This document shows, piece by piece, positions 16,040 to 23,904 of a stretch of 64,000 nt of DNA. The DNA lies in NCBI GenBank assembly GCA_964479045.1, contig CAYZJI010000004.1:104273-168272 (forward strand), given 5' to 3'. The notes under the pieces are model-generated. The model made no database searches and was not told the origin of the DNA. It saw only the letters and a program-made list of their open reading frames with translations. Source of the DNA: 2-02-FULL-47-50 sp964479045 (GTDB lineage: Bacteria > Pseudomonadota > Gammaproteobacteria > Eutrophobiales > Eutrophobiaceae). The position numbers and the translations under genes are program-made. Within the stretch, counting starts at the first letter, position 1. Each line of letters begins with the position of its first letter.

Positions 16040-16747
16040 ATGGGACTGAGCGTACAACAACGGTATTACCTGCAGACCCTGGGCATAGCGGTTTATGTGC
16101 CGAAGGACAGCATAGAAACTGTTGAGATACCGGATCCTGTGGCTAGGGAACAAATGTCACCTGCTGCCGTAGTACATCAGTTTGATCAGAACATCTGGGA
16201 AGATTTGCAGCAGCAGGTCAAGGCCTGCGTGAAATGTGATCTTCACAAGACCCGCACGCAGACCGTGTTTGGTGTAGGTAATGTGCAGGCAGACTGGTTG
16301 ATCATCGGTGAAGCGCCGGGTCAGGATGAAGATCTGCAGGGCGAACCCTTTGTTGGGCGCGCTGGAAAATTGCTGAATTCGATGTTACGGGCAATAGGCT
16401 TGCAGCGGGAACAGGTCTACATCGCCAATATTATGAAATGCCGTCCACCAAATAATCGCGATCCACGGCCGGAAGAAGTGGCCTGTTGTGAGGGGTATCT
16501 GCAACAACAGATTAAAATGATCAAACCGAAGATCATTCTTGCGGTAGGCCGTATTGCTGCACATAATCTGTTAAAGGTCGATACGCCGATTGGACAAATG
16601 CGCGGCAAGCGTTATGAATACCCGCACGGAAATGTTCCGGTGGTATTGACGTATCATCCGGCTTATCTGTTACGTTCGCCGAAAGAAAAACGCAAGGCCT
16701 GGCAGGATCTGCAATACGCCAAGAAGATTTATCAGGAAATATCATGA
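16040..16747 (+). CDS. Family 4 uracil-DNA glycosylase (Fe-S type)
   Basis: A 235-residue type 4 UDG that excises uracil from DNA, probably with a [4Fe-4S] cluster. Candidate cluster ligands are Cys63 and Cys66 (ACVKC), Cys134 (MKCRPP) and Cys149 or 150. Active-site motifs are GEAPGQDED (90-98) and HPAYLLR (206-212). The N-terminal ~55 residues are a variable linker, as seen in proteobacterial members annotated as 'DNA polymerase-like'. It starts 18 bases after leuA and overlaps rimI by 4 bases. Confidence 0.92.
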   Translation: MGLSVQQRYYLQTLGIAVYVPKDSIETVEIPDPVAREQMSPAAVVHQFDQNIWEDLQQQVKACVKCDLHKTRTQTVFGVGNVQADWLIIGEAPGQDEDLQGEPFVGRAGKLLNSMLRAIGLQREQVYIANIMKCRPPNNRDPRPEEVACCEGYLQQQIKMIKPKIILAVGRIAAHNLLKVDTPIGQMRGKRYEYPHGNVPVVLTYHPAYLLRSPKEKRKAWQDLQYAKKIYQEIS

Positions 16748-17211
16748 GTGCCGTCCTCAAACAGGCCAAACCGGTATTCCGCCCGATGAACGAAAAGGAT
16801 CTGACGGTAATACTTGATATAGAAAATTCAGCCTATACACATCCATGGTCGCCTGGTATTTTTCAGGACTGCCTGCGTGTGGGTTACAACTGCCAGGTCC
16901 TGGAACTGAATGGTGAGATTATAGGGTATTGTGTGATGTCGGTCGGTGCCAGTGAGTGCCACATCCTGAATTTGTGCATCATGCCGGACATGCAGAACAA
17001 GGGCTATGGCGCCTTGTTACTTGATCACATGCTGGAGCTGGCGCAGGAACATCATGCCACCACGGCATTTCTGGAAGTGCGGCCTTCCAATTTCAGTGCC
17101 ATACAACTTTATCAAGGTGCCGGATTCAATGAAGTCGGCATGCGTCGCAATTACTATCCGGCCATCATTGGACGGGAAGATGCCATCATTCTGGCGAGGA
17201 CTCTGTCATAG
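16744..17211 (+). CDS. rimI: Ribosomal protein bS18 alanine N-acetyltransferase
   Basis: A 155-residue GNAT acetyltransferase. The acetyl-CoA loop QNKGYGALLLDHML is followed by FLEVRPSNFSAIQLYQGAGFNEVGMRRNYY, the RimI-type C-terminus; it acetylates the N-terminal Ala of ribosomal protein bS18. ATGA overlap with the upstream UDG gene suggests co-translation. In many gammaproteobacteria rimI lies in or near tsaB-type clusters; here it follows the UDG instead. A palindromic element begins 4 bases after the stop. Confidence 0.9.
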   Translation: MSAVLKQAKPVFRPMNEKDLTVILDIENSAYTHPWSPGIFQDCLRVGYNCQVLELNGEIIGYCVMSVGASECHILNLCIMPDMQNKGYGALLLDHMLELAQEHHATTAFLEVRPSNFSAIQLYQGAGFNEVGMRRNYYPAIIGREDAIILARTLS

Positions 17212-17215
17212 ATTC

Positions 17216-17310
17216 TTGTCATTTCGACCGAAGGGAGAAATCTGCTTGATAAATATATAGATTTCTCGCAAGCTCCCTCGCCATGCTCGGGACAGGGCTC
17301 GAAATGACAA
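17216..17310. repeat. 95-base palindromic intergenic element (MITE- or REP-like)
   Basis: Perfect 12-base terminal inverted repeats TTGTCATTTCGA (17216-17227) and TCGAAATGACAA (17299-17310) flank an inner inverted pair AGAAATCT / AGATTTCT. The element fills most of the 117 bases between rimI and cysM. Related sequences occur at 33937-33962 (half element) and 36871-36961. No transposase is present. Confidence 0.7.
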
Positions 17311-17328
17311 CAAACAATAAAATCCGAA

Positions 17329-18228
17329 ATGAATATCCATATTCCCACAATTGAAGCCTGTGTCGGCAACACGGCGCTGGTGAGATTGCAGCGCATACCC
17401 GGTAATACCAGCAATCTGATTCTTGCCAAACTCGAAGGGGACAATCCGGCGGGTTCAGTGAAGGATCGCCCGGCCATGAGCATGATCAAGCGCGCACAGG
17501 AGCGCGGTGAAATCAAACCGGGTGATACATTGATTGAAGCAACCAGCGGTAACACCGGCATTGCACTCGCCATGGCGGCGGCCATTTACGGTTATAGAAT
17601 GGTGCTAATCATGCCGGAGCATATGAGCATGGAACGGCGTGCAGCTATGTATGCTTTTGGCGCCGAGATTATTCTGGTCAGCAAGGAGACTGGCATGGAA
17701 GGTGCCCGCGATCTGGCTGAACAAATGCAGCGTGAAGGCAAGGGCCGGGTACTCGATCAGTTTGCCAATCCGGATAACCCGCGTGCGCATTATGAAGGCA
17801 CCGGACCGGAAATCTGGCATGACACTCAAGGCCGGATCACACATTTTGTGAGCGCGATGGGTACGACCGGCACCATCATGGGTGTTTCGCGTTTTCTGAA
17901 AGAGAAAAATCCGGCCATACAAATCGTGGGTGTGCAACCGGCCGGAGAAGAAAATATACCCGGTATCCGCCGCTGGCCGGAAGCCTATCTACCGAAAATT
18001 TATGATCGCAGTCAGGTCGATCAGGTGATTGATGTCACTCCGAAAGATGCCGAGGACATGACGCGACGCCTCGCCGCAGAAGAGGGCATTTTTGCAGGGA
18101 TATCGTCCGGCGGTGCCATCTGGTCAGCCCTGAAACTGTCTGACACTGTGCAGAATGCTGTGATTGTCACCATCATTTGTGATCGGGGTGATCGTTATCT
18201 TTCCACCGGAATTTTCGACAAGAAGTAA
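17329..18228 (+). CDS. cysM: Cysteine synthase B (O-acetylserine sulfhydrylase B)
   Basis: A 299-residue PLP enzyme forming cysteine from O-acetylserine and sulfide or thiosulfate. The PLP lysine is Lys45 in AGSVKDRPAM; the substrate loop TSGNTGIALA and the phosphate loop with GTTGTIMGVSRFL are visible. The CysM-type RRWPEAYLPKIYD segment distinguishes it from CysK. It follows the palindromic element, and the PolB-like exonuclease gene begins 6 bases later, probably in the same transcript. Confidence 0.94.
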   Translation: MNIHIPTIEACVGNTALVRLQRIPGNTSNLILAKLEGDNPAGSVKDRPAMSMIKRAQERGEIKPGDTLIEATSGNTGIALAMAAAIYGYRMVLIMPEHMSMERRAAMYAFGAEIILVSKETGMEGARDLAEQMQREGKGRVLDQFANPDNPRAHYEGTGPEIWHDTQGRITHFVSAMGTTGTIMGVSRFLKEKNPAIQIVGVQPAGEENIPGIRRWPEAYLPKIYDRSQVDQVIDVTPKDAEDMTRRLAAEEGIFAGISSGGAIWSALKLSDTVQNAVIVTIICDRGDRYLSTGIFDKK

Positions 18229-18234
18229 CTCAAC

Positions 18235-19008
18235 ATGAATATTCTGGTTTTTGATATTGAAACCATACCCGACATTGAAACCGGGCGGCGTTTGTATGAT
18301 CTGGATGGATTGAGCGACAAGGAAACCGCCGAGGTCATGTATACCCAGCGCCGGCAGCAGACCGGCAACAGTGAATTCCTGCGCCATCACCTGCACAAGG
18401 TCATCGTGATTTCTGCAGTATTACGCACCAGCGACAAACTCAGTGTCTGGTCGCTGGGCGATGCAAACTCTACCGAAGCGGACATCGTACGGCGTTTCTT
18501 TGAAGGCATCGATCGTTATACGCCGATGCTGGTGTCATGGAACGGCCGTGGATTTGATTTACCGGTGCTGCATTATCGCGCATTGTTGCATGGTATTTCT
18601 GCGCCGAGATACTGGGAGACTGGAGGAGAGGAGCAGAGCTTCAAATGGAACAACTACATCAGCCGCTATCATGAGCGGCATACGGATCTCATGGACATAC
18701 TGGCCGGATATGATCCACGGGCATTTGCACCCTTGACCGAGATTGCCAGCATGTGCGGCTTCCCCGGCAAGATGGGGATGAGTGGTGACAAGGTCTGGGA
18801 CGCGTATCTGGATGGAAATATCGAATCCGTGCGCAATTATTGCGAAACGGACGTATTGAATACCTATCTGGTATTCATGCGCTATGAACTCATGCGCGGC
18901 CGCAAAACCCGCGAAGGTTATGAAACGGAATGCCGGAAACTGCGGGAGCTGTTGCAGTCTGAAAACAAGGCTCATCTCAACGAGTTCTTGAATGCATGGA
19001 GGGAGTGA
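18235..19008 (+). CDS. Predicted 3'-5' exonuclease, PolB-like DEDD family
   Basis: A 257-residue RNase H-fold exonuclease. Exo I motif FDIETIP (Asp7, Glu9), Exo II around SWNGRGFDLPVL, and Exo III YCETDVLNTYLVF are all intact, so it is probably active on DNA or RNA ends with two metal ions. It matches the stand-alone 'PolB-like 3'-5' exonuclease' group (DNA_pol_B_exo2). Its role is not established. It lies between cysM and rlmD, all on the plus strand. Confidence 0.85.
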   Translation: MNILVFDIETIPDIETGRRLYDLDGLSDKETAEVMYTQRRQQTGNSEFLRHHLHKVIVISAVLRTSDKLSVWSLGDANSTEADIVRRFFEGIDRYTPMLVSWNGRGFDLPVLHYRALLHGISAPRYWETGGEEQSFKWNNYISRYHERHTDLMDILAGYDPRAFAPLTEIASMCGFPGKMGMSGDKVWDAYLDGNIESVRNYCETDVLNTYLVFMRYELMRGRKTREGYETECRKLRELLQSENKAHLNEFLNAWRE

Positions 19009-19053
19009 TGGATAAAAGTAGTTTGCTATATATTTGATACACCATAATTCTTT

Positions 19054-19093
19054 GCCAATTGCCAATTGCCAATTGCCAATCACCAATCACCAG
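19054..19093. repeat. Heptanucleotide tandem repeat GCCAATT/CACCAAT before rlmD
   Basis: GCCAATT occurs three times head to tail (19054-19074), followed by the variant units GCCAATC, ACCAATC and ACCAG at the same 7-base period, ending 3 bases before the rlmD ATG. In reverse orientation the units read AATTGGC/ATTGGTG, matching the repeat at the end of hda. Confidence 0.7.
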
Positions 19094-19096
19094 CCC

Positions 19097-20422
19097 ATGT
19101 CCCGCCGCCGCAAACGGCCTCCGGCCGATCCCATAATCGTTACGATTGAATCACTTTCACACGAAGGCCGGGGGGTAACTCATGTCAATGGCAAAACCAT
19201 GTTTGTGGATGAAGGCTTGCCAGGTGAAGAACTGAAAGTCCGCATCAGCCGGCAACACTCACGTTACAGTGAGGCCGTAATACTGGAAATCCTGAAACCT
19301 TCGCCTGATCGTATTGCACCGGAATGCGCACATTACGCTATTTGCGGCGGTTGCAGTTTCCAGCATGTGCGTTCTGAGTACCAAATCCATCACAAGCAGC
19401 GTGTATTACTCGAACAGTTGCAGCATATCGGACAGGTACAACCGGAAAATGTGCTGCCGCCACTGACGGGCCCGGTCTGGGGTTATCGCCGCCGCGCGCG
19501 TCTCGGTGTGAAACATGTCGAGAAAAAACAGAAAGTACTGGTGGGATTCCGCGAGAAAAATTCACCGTATATTGCTGATATCAATCGTTGCGTGGTGTTA
19601 CACCCGGCCGTAGGTAATATCATTGAGCAATTGCAGCAGCTGATTACCGGTCTGTCCATCCACCGCCAGTTGCCACAGATTGAAGTCGCCGTGGCCGATA
19701 ACCTCACTGCGCTGGTGTTCAGGCATCTGGTGCCATTGGATGAAAAGGATATTGCTGCGTTGAAACAGTTTGAAAGCGCACAGCAGGTGGTTATTTATTT
19801 ACAATCCGGCGGCATCGATACGATTACGCCATTGAGTCCTGAACGAACGGCGCCACTGGTCTATGCACTGTCTGATTTCGGCATTACGTTTGAATTTCTG
19901 CCCTCAGATTTTATCCAGATCAATCAGGACATCAATCGTGTTATGGTCAATCAGGCATTGAAGTTGCTGGAAGCAGGCCAGAGGCACACCGTGCTGGATC
20001 TGTTCTGCGGCCTGGGAAATTTTTCCCTGCCATTAGCAAAACAGGCCGGTCAGGTTACTGGTGTGGAGGGAGATGCGGGGCTCATTGCCCGCGCACGGGA
20101 GAATGCCTTGCGTAATGGTATAGCGAATATTACATTTCACACCGCCAATCTCGCTCAAGCGGATTTGCAGGCGGAATTTCTGAACCATGACTATGATCGT
20201 GTTTTGCTGGATCCGCCGCGTGCCGGGGCCATCGAAATTATTCAACTCATGAAGTTCAAAAATACTGAACGTATTGTTTATGTTTCCTGTAATCCGGCGA
20301 CCCTGGCTCGGGATGCGGGAATTCTGGTGCGTGACAAAGGATTTCATCTGCAGCAGGCCGGGGTGATGGATATGTTCCCGCATACCAGTCATGTTGAATC
20401 GATCGCGTTGTTTGTCCGGTGA
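19097..20422 (+). CDS. rlmD: 23S rRNA (uracil-1939-C5)-methyltransferase
   Basis: A 441-residue RumA-type enzyme. It has an N-terminal TRAM domain (VTIESLSHEGRGVTHVNGKTMFVDEGLPGE). The Fe-S Cys cluster is Cys77, Cys83 and Cys86, with a fourth in INRCVVLHPAV. The SAM motif is VLDLFCGLGNFSLPLA and the nucleophile Cys lies in YVSCNPATLARD. ATG 19097 is chosen because the in-frame upstream codons are only the translated heptanucleotide repeat. No clear ribosome-binding site precedes it, since the repeat occupies that position. It overlaps the next gene by 4 bases. Confidence 0.93.
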   Translation: MSRRRKRPPADPIIVTIESLSHEGRGVTHVNGKTMFVDEGLPGEELKVRISRQHSRYSEAVILEILKPSPDRIAPECAHYAICGGCSFQHVRSEYQIHHKQRVLLEQLQHIGQVQPENVLPPLTGPVWGYRRRARLGVKHVEKKQKVLVGFREKNSPYIADINRCVVLHPAVGNIIEQLQQLITGLSIHRQLPQIEVAVADNLTALVFRHLVPLDEKDIAALKQFESAQQVVIYLQSGGIDTITPLSPERTAPLVYALSDFGITFEFLPSDFIQINQDINRVMVNQALKLLEAGQRHTVLDLFCGLGNFSLPLAKQAGQVTGVEGDAGLIARARENALRNGIANITFHTANLAQADLQAEFLNHDYDRVLLDPPRAGAIEIIQLMKFKNTERIVYVSCNPATLARDAGILVRDKGFHLQQAGVMDMFPHTSHVESIALFVR

Positions 20423-21942
20423 AGCGATTTTATTTTCAAATGTTGTTGCGCCGTCGTCTGCTTGAATTAATACTGGTTATTTCCGCAGTATGGATGTCGG
20501 CCTGTGGCAGAGAGAACAGTGATGCCATCCGTTTTGGCCTCAGTACAGCACCGGTCACGCTGGATCCCCGTTATGCCACTGATGCTGTATCGCAACGTAT
20601 CAACCGGCTGATCTATCAACGGCTGGTGGATTTTGATGAGCATTACCAGATGGTGCCGGCATTGGCGGACTGGGAAATACTCGCCGCTGATCATTATCGC
20701 TTCAGATTGAATACACCAGTCCGGCAGTTTCATGATGGAAGCAGGCTCACTGCAGCGGATGTCAAGGCAACCTACGACAATATTCTCGATCCTGACACGG
20801 TTTCCCCCCATCGTGCGACGCTGATGAACATCCGCAACATAGAAATCATCGATGACAATATTGTCGATTTCCATTTGCGCAACCCTGACCCGTTATTTCC
20901 CGGGCGGCTGGCCATCGGGATTATGCCCGCGAAATTAATCAGCACTGGCCATGCGTTCAACCAGTTACCTGTCGGCAGTGGAAAGGCAAGGTTCACAAGG
21001 TGGCCCCAGGAAGATTATCTGGTCTTGCAAAGAATCGATGATGGACAAATGCTGGAGTTCCTGACAGTGAAGGACTCCACGGTACGTGTATTAAAACTTC
21101 TCAATAATGAAATTGATCTGATCCAGAATGATCTGCCGTTTGAAATGCTGGACTGGTTACGCAACAAACCGGAAATTGTGATTGAAACTGCGAAAGGCAG
21201 TACCTTTACCTATCTCGGCTTCAACCTCAAAGATCCGGATTTGCAACGTCCCGAAATACGGCAGGCTATTGCTTATGCACTGGATCGGGAATCCATTATC
21301 CATTTTGTTCTGGGTGGGGCGGCAAGAAAAGCTGGTGCATTGCTGCCGCCGGATCACTGGGCCGGTCATCCGGAGTTGTCCGGTTATGATTATGATCCGG
21401 AAATGGCGCGCCGGTTACTGCAGCAGGCTGGATATGATAAAACGCGGCCCTTGCGGATGACCTACAAGACTTCCAACAATCCCCTGCGCGTACGTCTCGC
21501 CACAGTCATACAATATCAATTAAAGCAGATCGGTATGGAAGTGCAGGTGCAAAGTTATGATTGGGGCACATTTTATGGCGATATCAAATCCGGACGTTTC
21601 CAGATGTTCAGTCTGTCCTGGGTGGGGTTGAACCTGCCGGACATTTTTCATTACGTTTTTCACAGTACATCGATTCCGCCTGCCGGTGCTAACCGTGGAT
21701 ATTTTAATGACCCCATCGCGGATGAACTGATTGATAATGCGGCCAGCCTCGGGACTGTGGAAGCACAGGCCACGGCCTGGCACAAGCTGCAGGAATATCT
21801 GCATGAACAGTTGCCTTATGTGCCGCTCTGGTATGAAGATAATATACTGGCACGGCAACGGAATATTAACGGCTATGTCATATCACACAATGGCGATTTT
21901 GACGGCTTGTTGAATACGCAAAAAACGGTGATTAGTGAATAG
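20419..21942 (+). CDS. Peptide-binding lipoprotein, ABC transporter family 5 (Dpp/Opp-like)
   Basis: A 507-residue extracytoplasmic solute-binding protein. An N-terminal hydrophobic stretch ends in a lipobox with Cys29 (WMSACG), so it is probably lipid-anchored. Typical SBP5 features follow: APVTLDPRYATDAVSQRI, FRLNTPVRQFHDGSRLTAADV, and FTYLGFNL then QAIAYALDRESII. GTG 20419 overlaps the rlmD stop. No permease or ATPase gene is adjacent, but two Dpp-type permeases occur at 28.6-30.3 kb. Peptide or murein-peptide binding is an inference from family and the adjacent YkuD gene. Confidence 0.88.
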   Translation: MKRFYFQMLLRRRLLELILVISAVWMSACGRENSDAIRFGLSTAPVTLDPRYATDAVSQRINRLIYQRLVDFDEHYQMVPALADWEILAADHYRFRLNTPVRQFHDGSRLTAADVKATYDNILDPDTVSPHRATLMNIRNIEIIDDNIVDFHLRNPDPLFPGRLAIGIMPAKLISTGHAFNQLPVGSGKARFTRWPQEDYLVLQRIDDGQMLEFLTVKDSTVRVLKLLNNEIDLIQNDLPFEMLDWLRNKPEIVIETAKGSTFTYLGFNLKDPDLQRPEIRQAIAYALDRESIIHFVLGGAARKAGALLPPDHWAGHPELSGYDYDPEMARRLLQQAGYDKTRPLRMTYKTSNNPLRVRLATVIQYQLKQIGMEVQVQSYDWGTFYGDIKSGRFQMFSLSWVGLNLPDIFHYVFHSTSIPPAGANRGYFNDPIADELIDNAASLGTVEAQATAWHKLQEYLHEQLPYVPLWYEDNILARQRNINGYVISHNGDFDGLLNTQKTVISE

Positions 21943-21948
21943 TGAACG
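21928..21948. repeat. Short GTGATTA-type heptanucleotide run
   Basis: Three 7-base units, GTGATTA, GTGAATA and GTGAACG, cover the last codons of the solute-binding protein and the ribosome-binding region of the next gene. They resemble the units at 847-866. Confidence 0.45.
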
Positions 21949-21953
21949 GGGCG

Positions 21954-22439
21954 ATGAAACAAGAAACTCATATTGTTATTGATATTTCGCGGCAAACCTT
22001 GACCCTCTATAAGGGAGAGGGAGTAATCAGGGAATACGTTGTGTCGACGGCCAGAAACGGCCCGGGCGAACTGATGGACAGTGAATGCACGCCGCGCGGC
22101 AAACATATTATCTCGGAAAAAATCGGTGCCGGTTGCGCACCCAACACGGTATTTGTTTCACGTCAGACAACGGGTGAAATCTACCAGCCCGGAATGCGTA
22201 AGGAATTCCCCGTCCGCGACTGGATACTCACCCGCATCCTGTGGTTGTCTGGTGTGGAACCTGGCCGTAATCAGGGCGGCAATGTCGACAGCCATGATCG
22301 TTACATTTATATACATGGCTCCCCGGACGATGTGGAGATGGGTAAACCGGGTTCACGTGGCTGTGTGCGCATGCGTAACCACGATGTGGTGGAGTTATTT
22401 GATCTGGTGCAGGAGGGCACCCCGGTCATTATCACCTGA
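21954..22439 (+). CDS. YkuD-family L,D-transpeptidase/carboxypeptidase without signal peptide
   Basis: A 161-residue YkuD domain with the catalytic signature HGSPDDVEMGKPGSRGCVRM (conserved His and catalytic Cys). It has no signal peptide or membrane segment, so it should be cytoplasmic. Cytoplasmic YkuD proteins such as ElsL of Acinetobacter and LdcV of Vibrio act as L,D-carboxypeptidases trimming murein tetrapeptides during recycling; that role is the best guess here. ATG 21954 after GGGG is preferred over GTG 21942. It sits next to a peptide-binding lipoprotein, which fits recycling. Confidence 0.82.
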   Translation: MKQETHIVIDISRQTLTLYKGEGVIREYVVSTARNGPGELMDSECTPRGKHIISEKIGAGCAPNTVFVSRQTTGEIYQPGMRKEFPVRDWILTRILWLSGVEPGRNQGGNVDSHDRYIYIHGSPDDVEMGKPGSRGCVRMRNHDVVELFDLVQEGTPVIIT

Positions 22440-22677
22440 GAGGGGGGGTGTTATCTGGGTCACAAAAATGTATTCAGCTTCGTTTCAGCTTGCTGAAAAA
22501 CCTACGGGGTTTTCTGAATTCCTGGCGGACATTGGGATAAAATCGCCAATTTATAGTCTAAATTTCCTGATTGTGAGTGGAAGCATATGCAGTAATTATG
22601 CATAATGCGACGCCTTTGCTGTCAGGCATATCAGCCTGATGAGATCAATAACCTGAAAATCAGGAGGTAAGCTACTG

Positions 22678-23010
22678 ATGAAGAGAATTAAAAATACGAT
22701 ACTGGCCATTTTTACGGGGCTCATGGTGACCAGCACGAATGCCATCGCGGAATCAGCGCCGTTGGATGGTGGGCAAATTTACAACACCTACTGCGCCGTA
22801 TGTCATAAGGGGGGGCTGAATGCAGCTCCCAAATTCGGCAGCAAACCGTTATGGGCCAAGCGTATTGCCCAGGGCAAGGATACGATGTATGCCAATGCGA
22901 TTAATGGTCTGCGCGGCATGCCGGCACGTGGCGGTTATGCTCAATTGACGGATGAAGAAGTCAAGGCAGCGACTGACTATATGGTAGGCGCTGCAGGTGG
23001 TTGGCAGTAA
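22678..23010 (+). CDS. Periplasmic c-type cytochrome, cytochrome c5-like
   Basis: A 110-residue class I cytochrome c. A signal peptide covers about residues 1-25 (cleavage near NAIAES). Heme attachment is CAVCH (Cys39, Cys42, His43); the axial Met is probably Met80 in GMPARGG, a c5-like feature. It is likely a small soluble electron carrier in the periplasm. A strong AGGAGG precedes the ATG, and an excellent terminator follows, so it is a single-gene transcript. The 238 bases upstream have only small inverted repeats (TCAGGC/GCCTGA). Confidence 0.93.
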   Translation: MKRIKNTILAIFTGLMVTSTNAIAESAPLDGGQIYNTYCAVCHKGGLNAAPKFGSKPLWAKRIAQGKDTMYANAINGLRGMPARGGYAQLTDEEVKAATDYMVGAAGGWQ

Positions 23011-23037
23011 TTCTTCCGCAGCAGGATCTGTTTACTC

Positions 23038-23064
23038 AAGGCCGGATAGTTCCGGCCTTTTTTA
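23038..23064. terminator. Rho-independent terminator after the cytochrome gene
   Basis: AAGGCCGGA, loop TAGT, TCCGGCCTT followed by TTTT. A 9-bp GC-rich stem with a T-run. It lies between convergent genes and may also serve the Mla operon from the other side. Confidence 0.88.
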
Positions 23065-23088
23065 TGCCCGGAATCAAAACGGATCTGT

Positions 23089-23412
23089 TCACAGCATCGT
23101 TTTGATGATGTCTTCTATTTCACTGACATGGGCGATATTGAGCAATTTTTCGGGCAGCCCGGAAATATGTATGGACTTTTTATTGAGCAGGGTTTGACGC
23201 TTCCATTCCAGCAACAGGGCCAGGCCGGCACTGTTAAAGGAAGTGACAGCAGAAAGATCCACCTGAATATGCTGAAAGGGCCTGAATAATTCATCGCTCT
23301 GCAGTTGCAGCGGCGTGACGCTGTCGAAGTTCATTGCGCCGTAAATAGCAAACCGTCCGGTGCCATCCTGACTCCCGGTCAACGCGATATTGTGTTTGCT
23401 GTCCTTGATCAT
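23089..23412 (-). CDS. mlaB: STAS-domain protein, MlaB-like
   Basis: A 107-residue single STAS domain, with the core VDLSAVTSFNSAGLALLLEW. In Mla transporters MlaB binds the MlaF ATPase and regulates the complex. It is the last gene of a mlaF-mlaE-mlaD-(mlaB) operon on the minus strand, 27 bases after mlaD. The assignment as MlaB rests on position plus the STAS fold; STAS proteins alone are diverse. Confidence 0.8.
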   Translation of the reverse strand: MIKDSKHNIALTGSQDGTGRFAIYGAMNFDSVTPLQLQSDELFRPFQHIQVDLSAVTSFNSAGLALLLEWKRQTLLNKKSIHISGLPEKLLNIAHVSEIEDIIKTML

Positions 23413-23439
23413 AATTTTTTCCGTAGTAATGTCCAGGCC

Positions 23440-23904
23440 CTATTCTGAAATCTTGTCAGAAATTATCTTGCCAATCAGCTCTTCCAGAATGACCGCTGAA
23501 TTGGCAAGGATGACACTGTCGCCGTCCTTGAGATAGCTTTCTTCCGCGCCCGGCGTCAGCTCAATATATTGTTCGCCCAGCAGACCCGCGGTGTAGATGT
23601 TGGCGCTGGTATCCATCGGAAACTGGCTGAAGGATTTCTGGATACTTAATGTGACGATGGCAGAATAATTCGTATCGTCATATCGGATATTACTGACACG
23701 GCCAACCAGCACGCCGCTGGCCTTTACGGGAGAACGTATACTCAAGCCACCGATATTGTCGAAACGGGCAGAGATCTGATAAGTATCGCCCTGACTGACG
23801 GAAGACAGGTTACTGACTTTCATCGCCAGCATGAACAGGGCGGCAATACCCGCCGCCATAAAAATGCCTACCCAGATTTCCAGTGTATGTCGAGTGATCA
23901 TCAC
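23440..23904 (-). CDS. mlaD: Phospholipid transport substrate-binding protein MlaD
   Basis: A 154-residue MCE-domain protein with one N-terminal membrane anchor (residues ~9-27, IWVGIFMAAGIAALFML). The MCE core ARFDNIGGLSIRSPVKASGVLVGRV is followed by TAGLLGEQYIELTPG. MlaD hexamers form a lipid channel on the inner membrane permease. The family maintains outer-membrane lipid asymmetry. It overlaps mlaE by 4 bases. The partner periplasmic carrier gene mlaC, usually next, is missing. Confidence 0.93.
   Translation of the reverse strand: MMITRHTLEIWVGIFMAAGIAALFMLAMKVSNLSSVSQGDTYQISARFDNIGGLSIRSPVKASGVLVGRVSNIRYDDTNYSAIVTLSIQKSFSQFPMDTSANIYTAGLLGEQYIELTPGAEESYLKDGDSVILANSAVILEELIGKIISDKISE

Noticed and set aside
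19034..19096. In-frame extension of rlmD upstream to a TTG
   Set aside because: It only translates the tandem heptamer repeat and is not homologous to RlmD.
22440..22677. A regulatory site or promoter upstream of the cytochrome gene
   Set aside because: TTATGCATAA and TCAGGC/GCCTGA inverted repeats were seen, but no promoter spacing fits and no known regulator site could be assigned.
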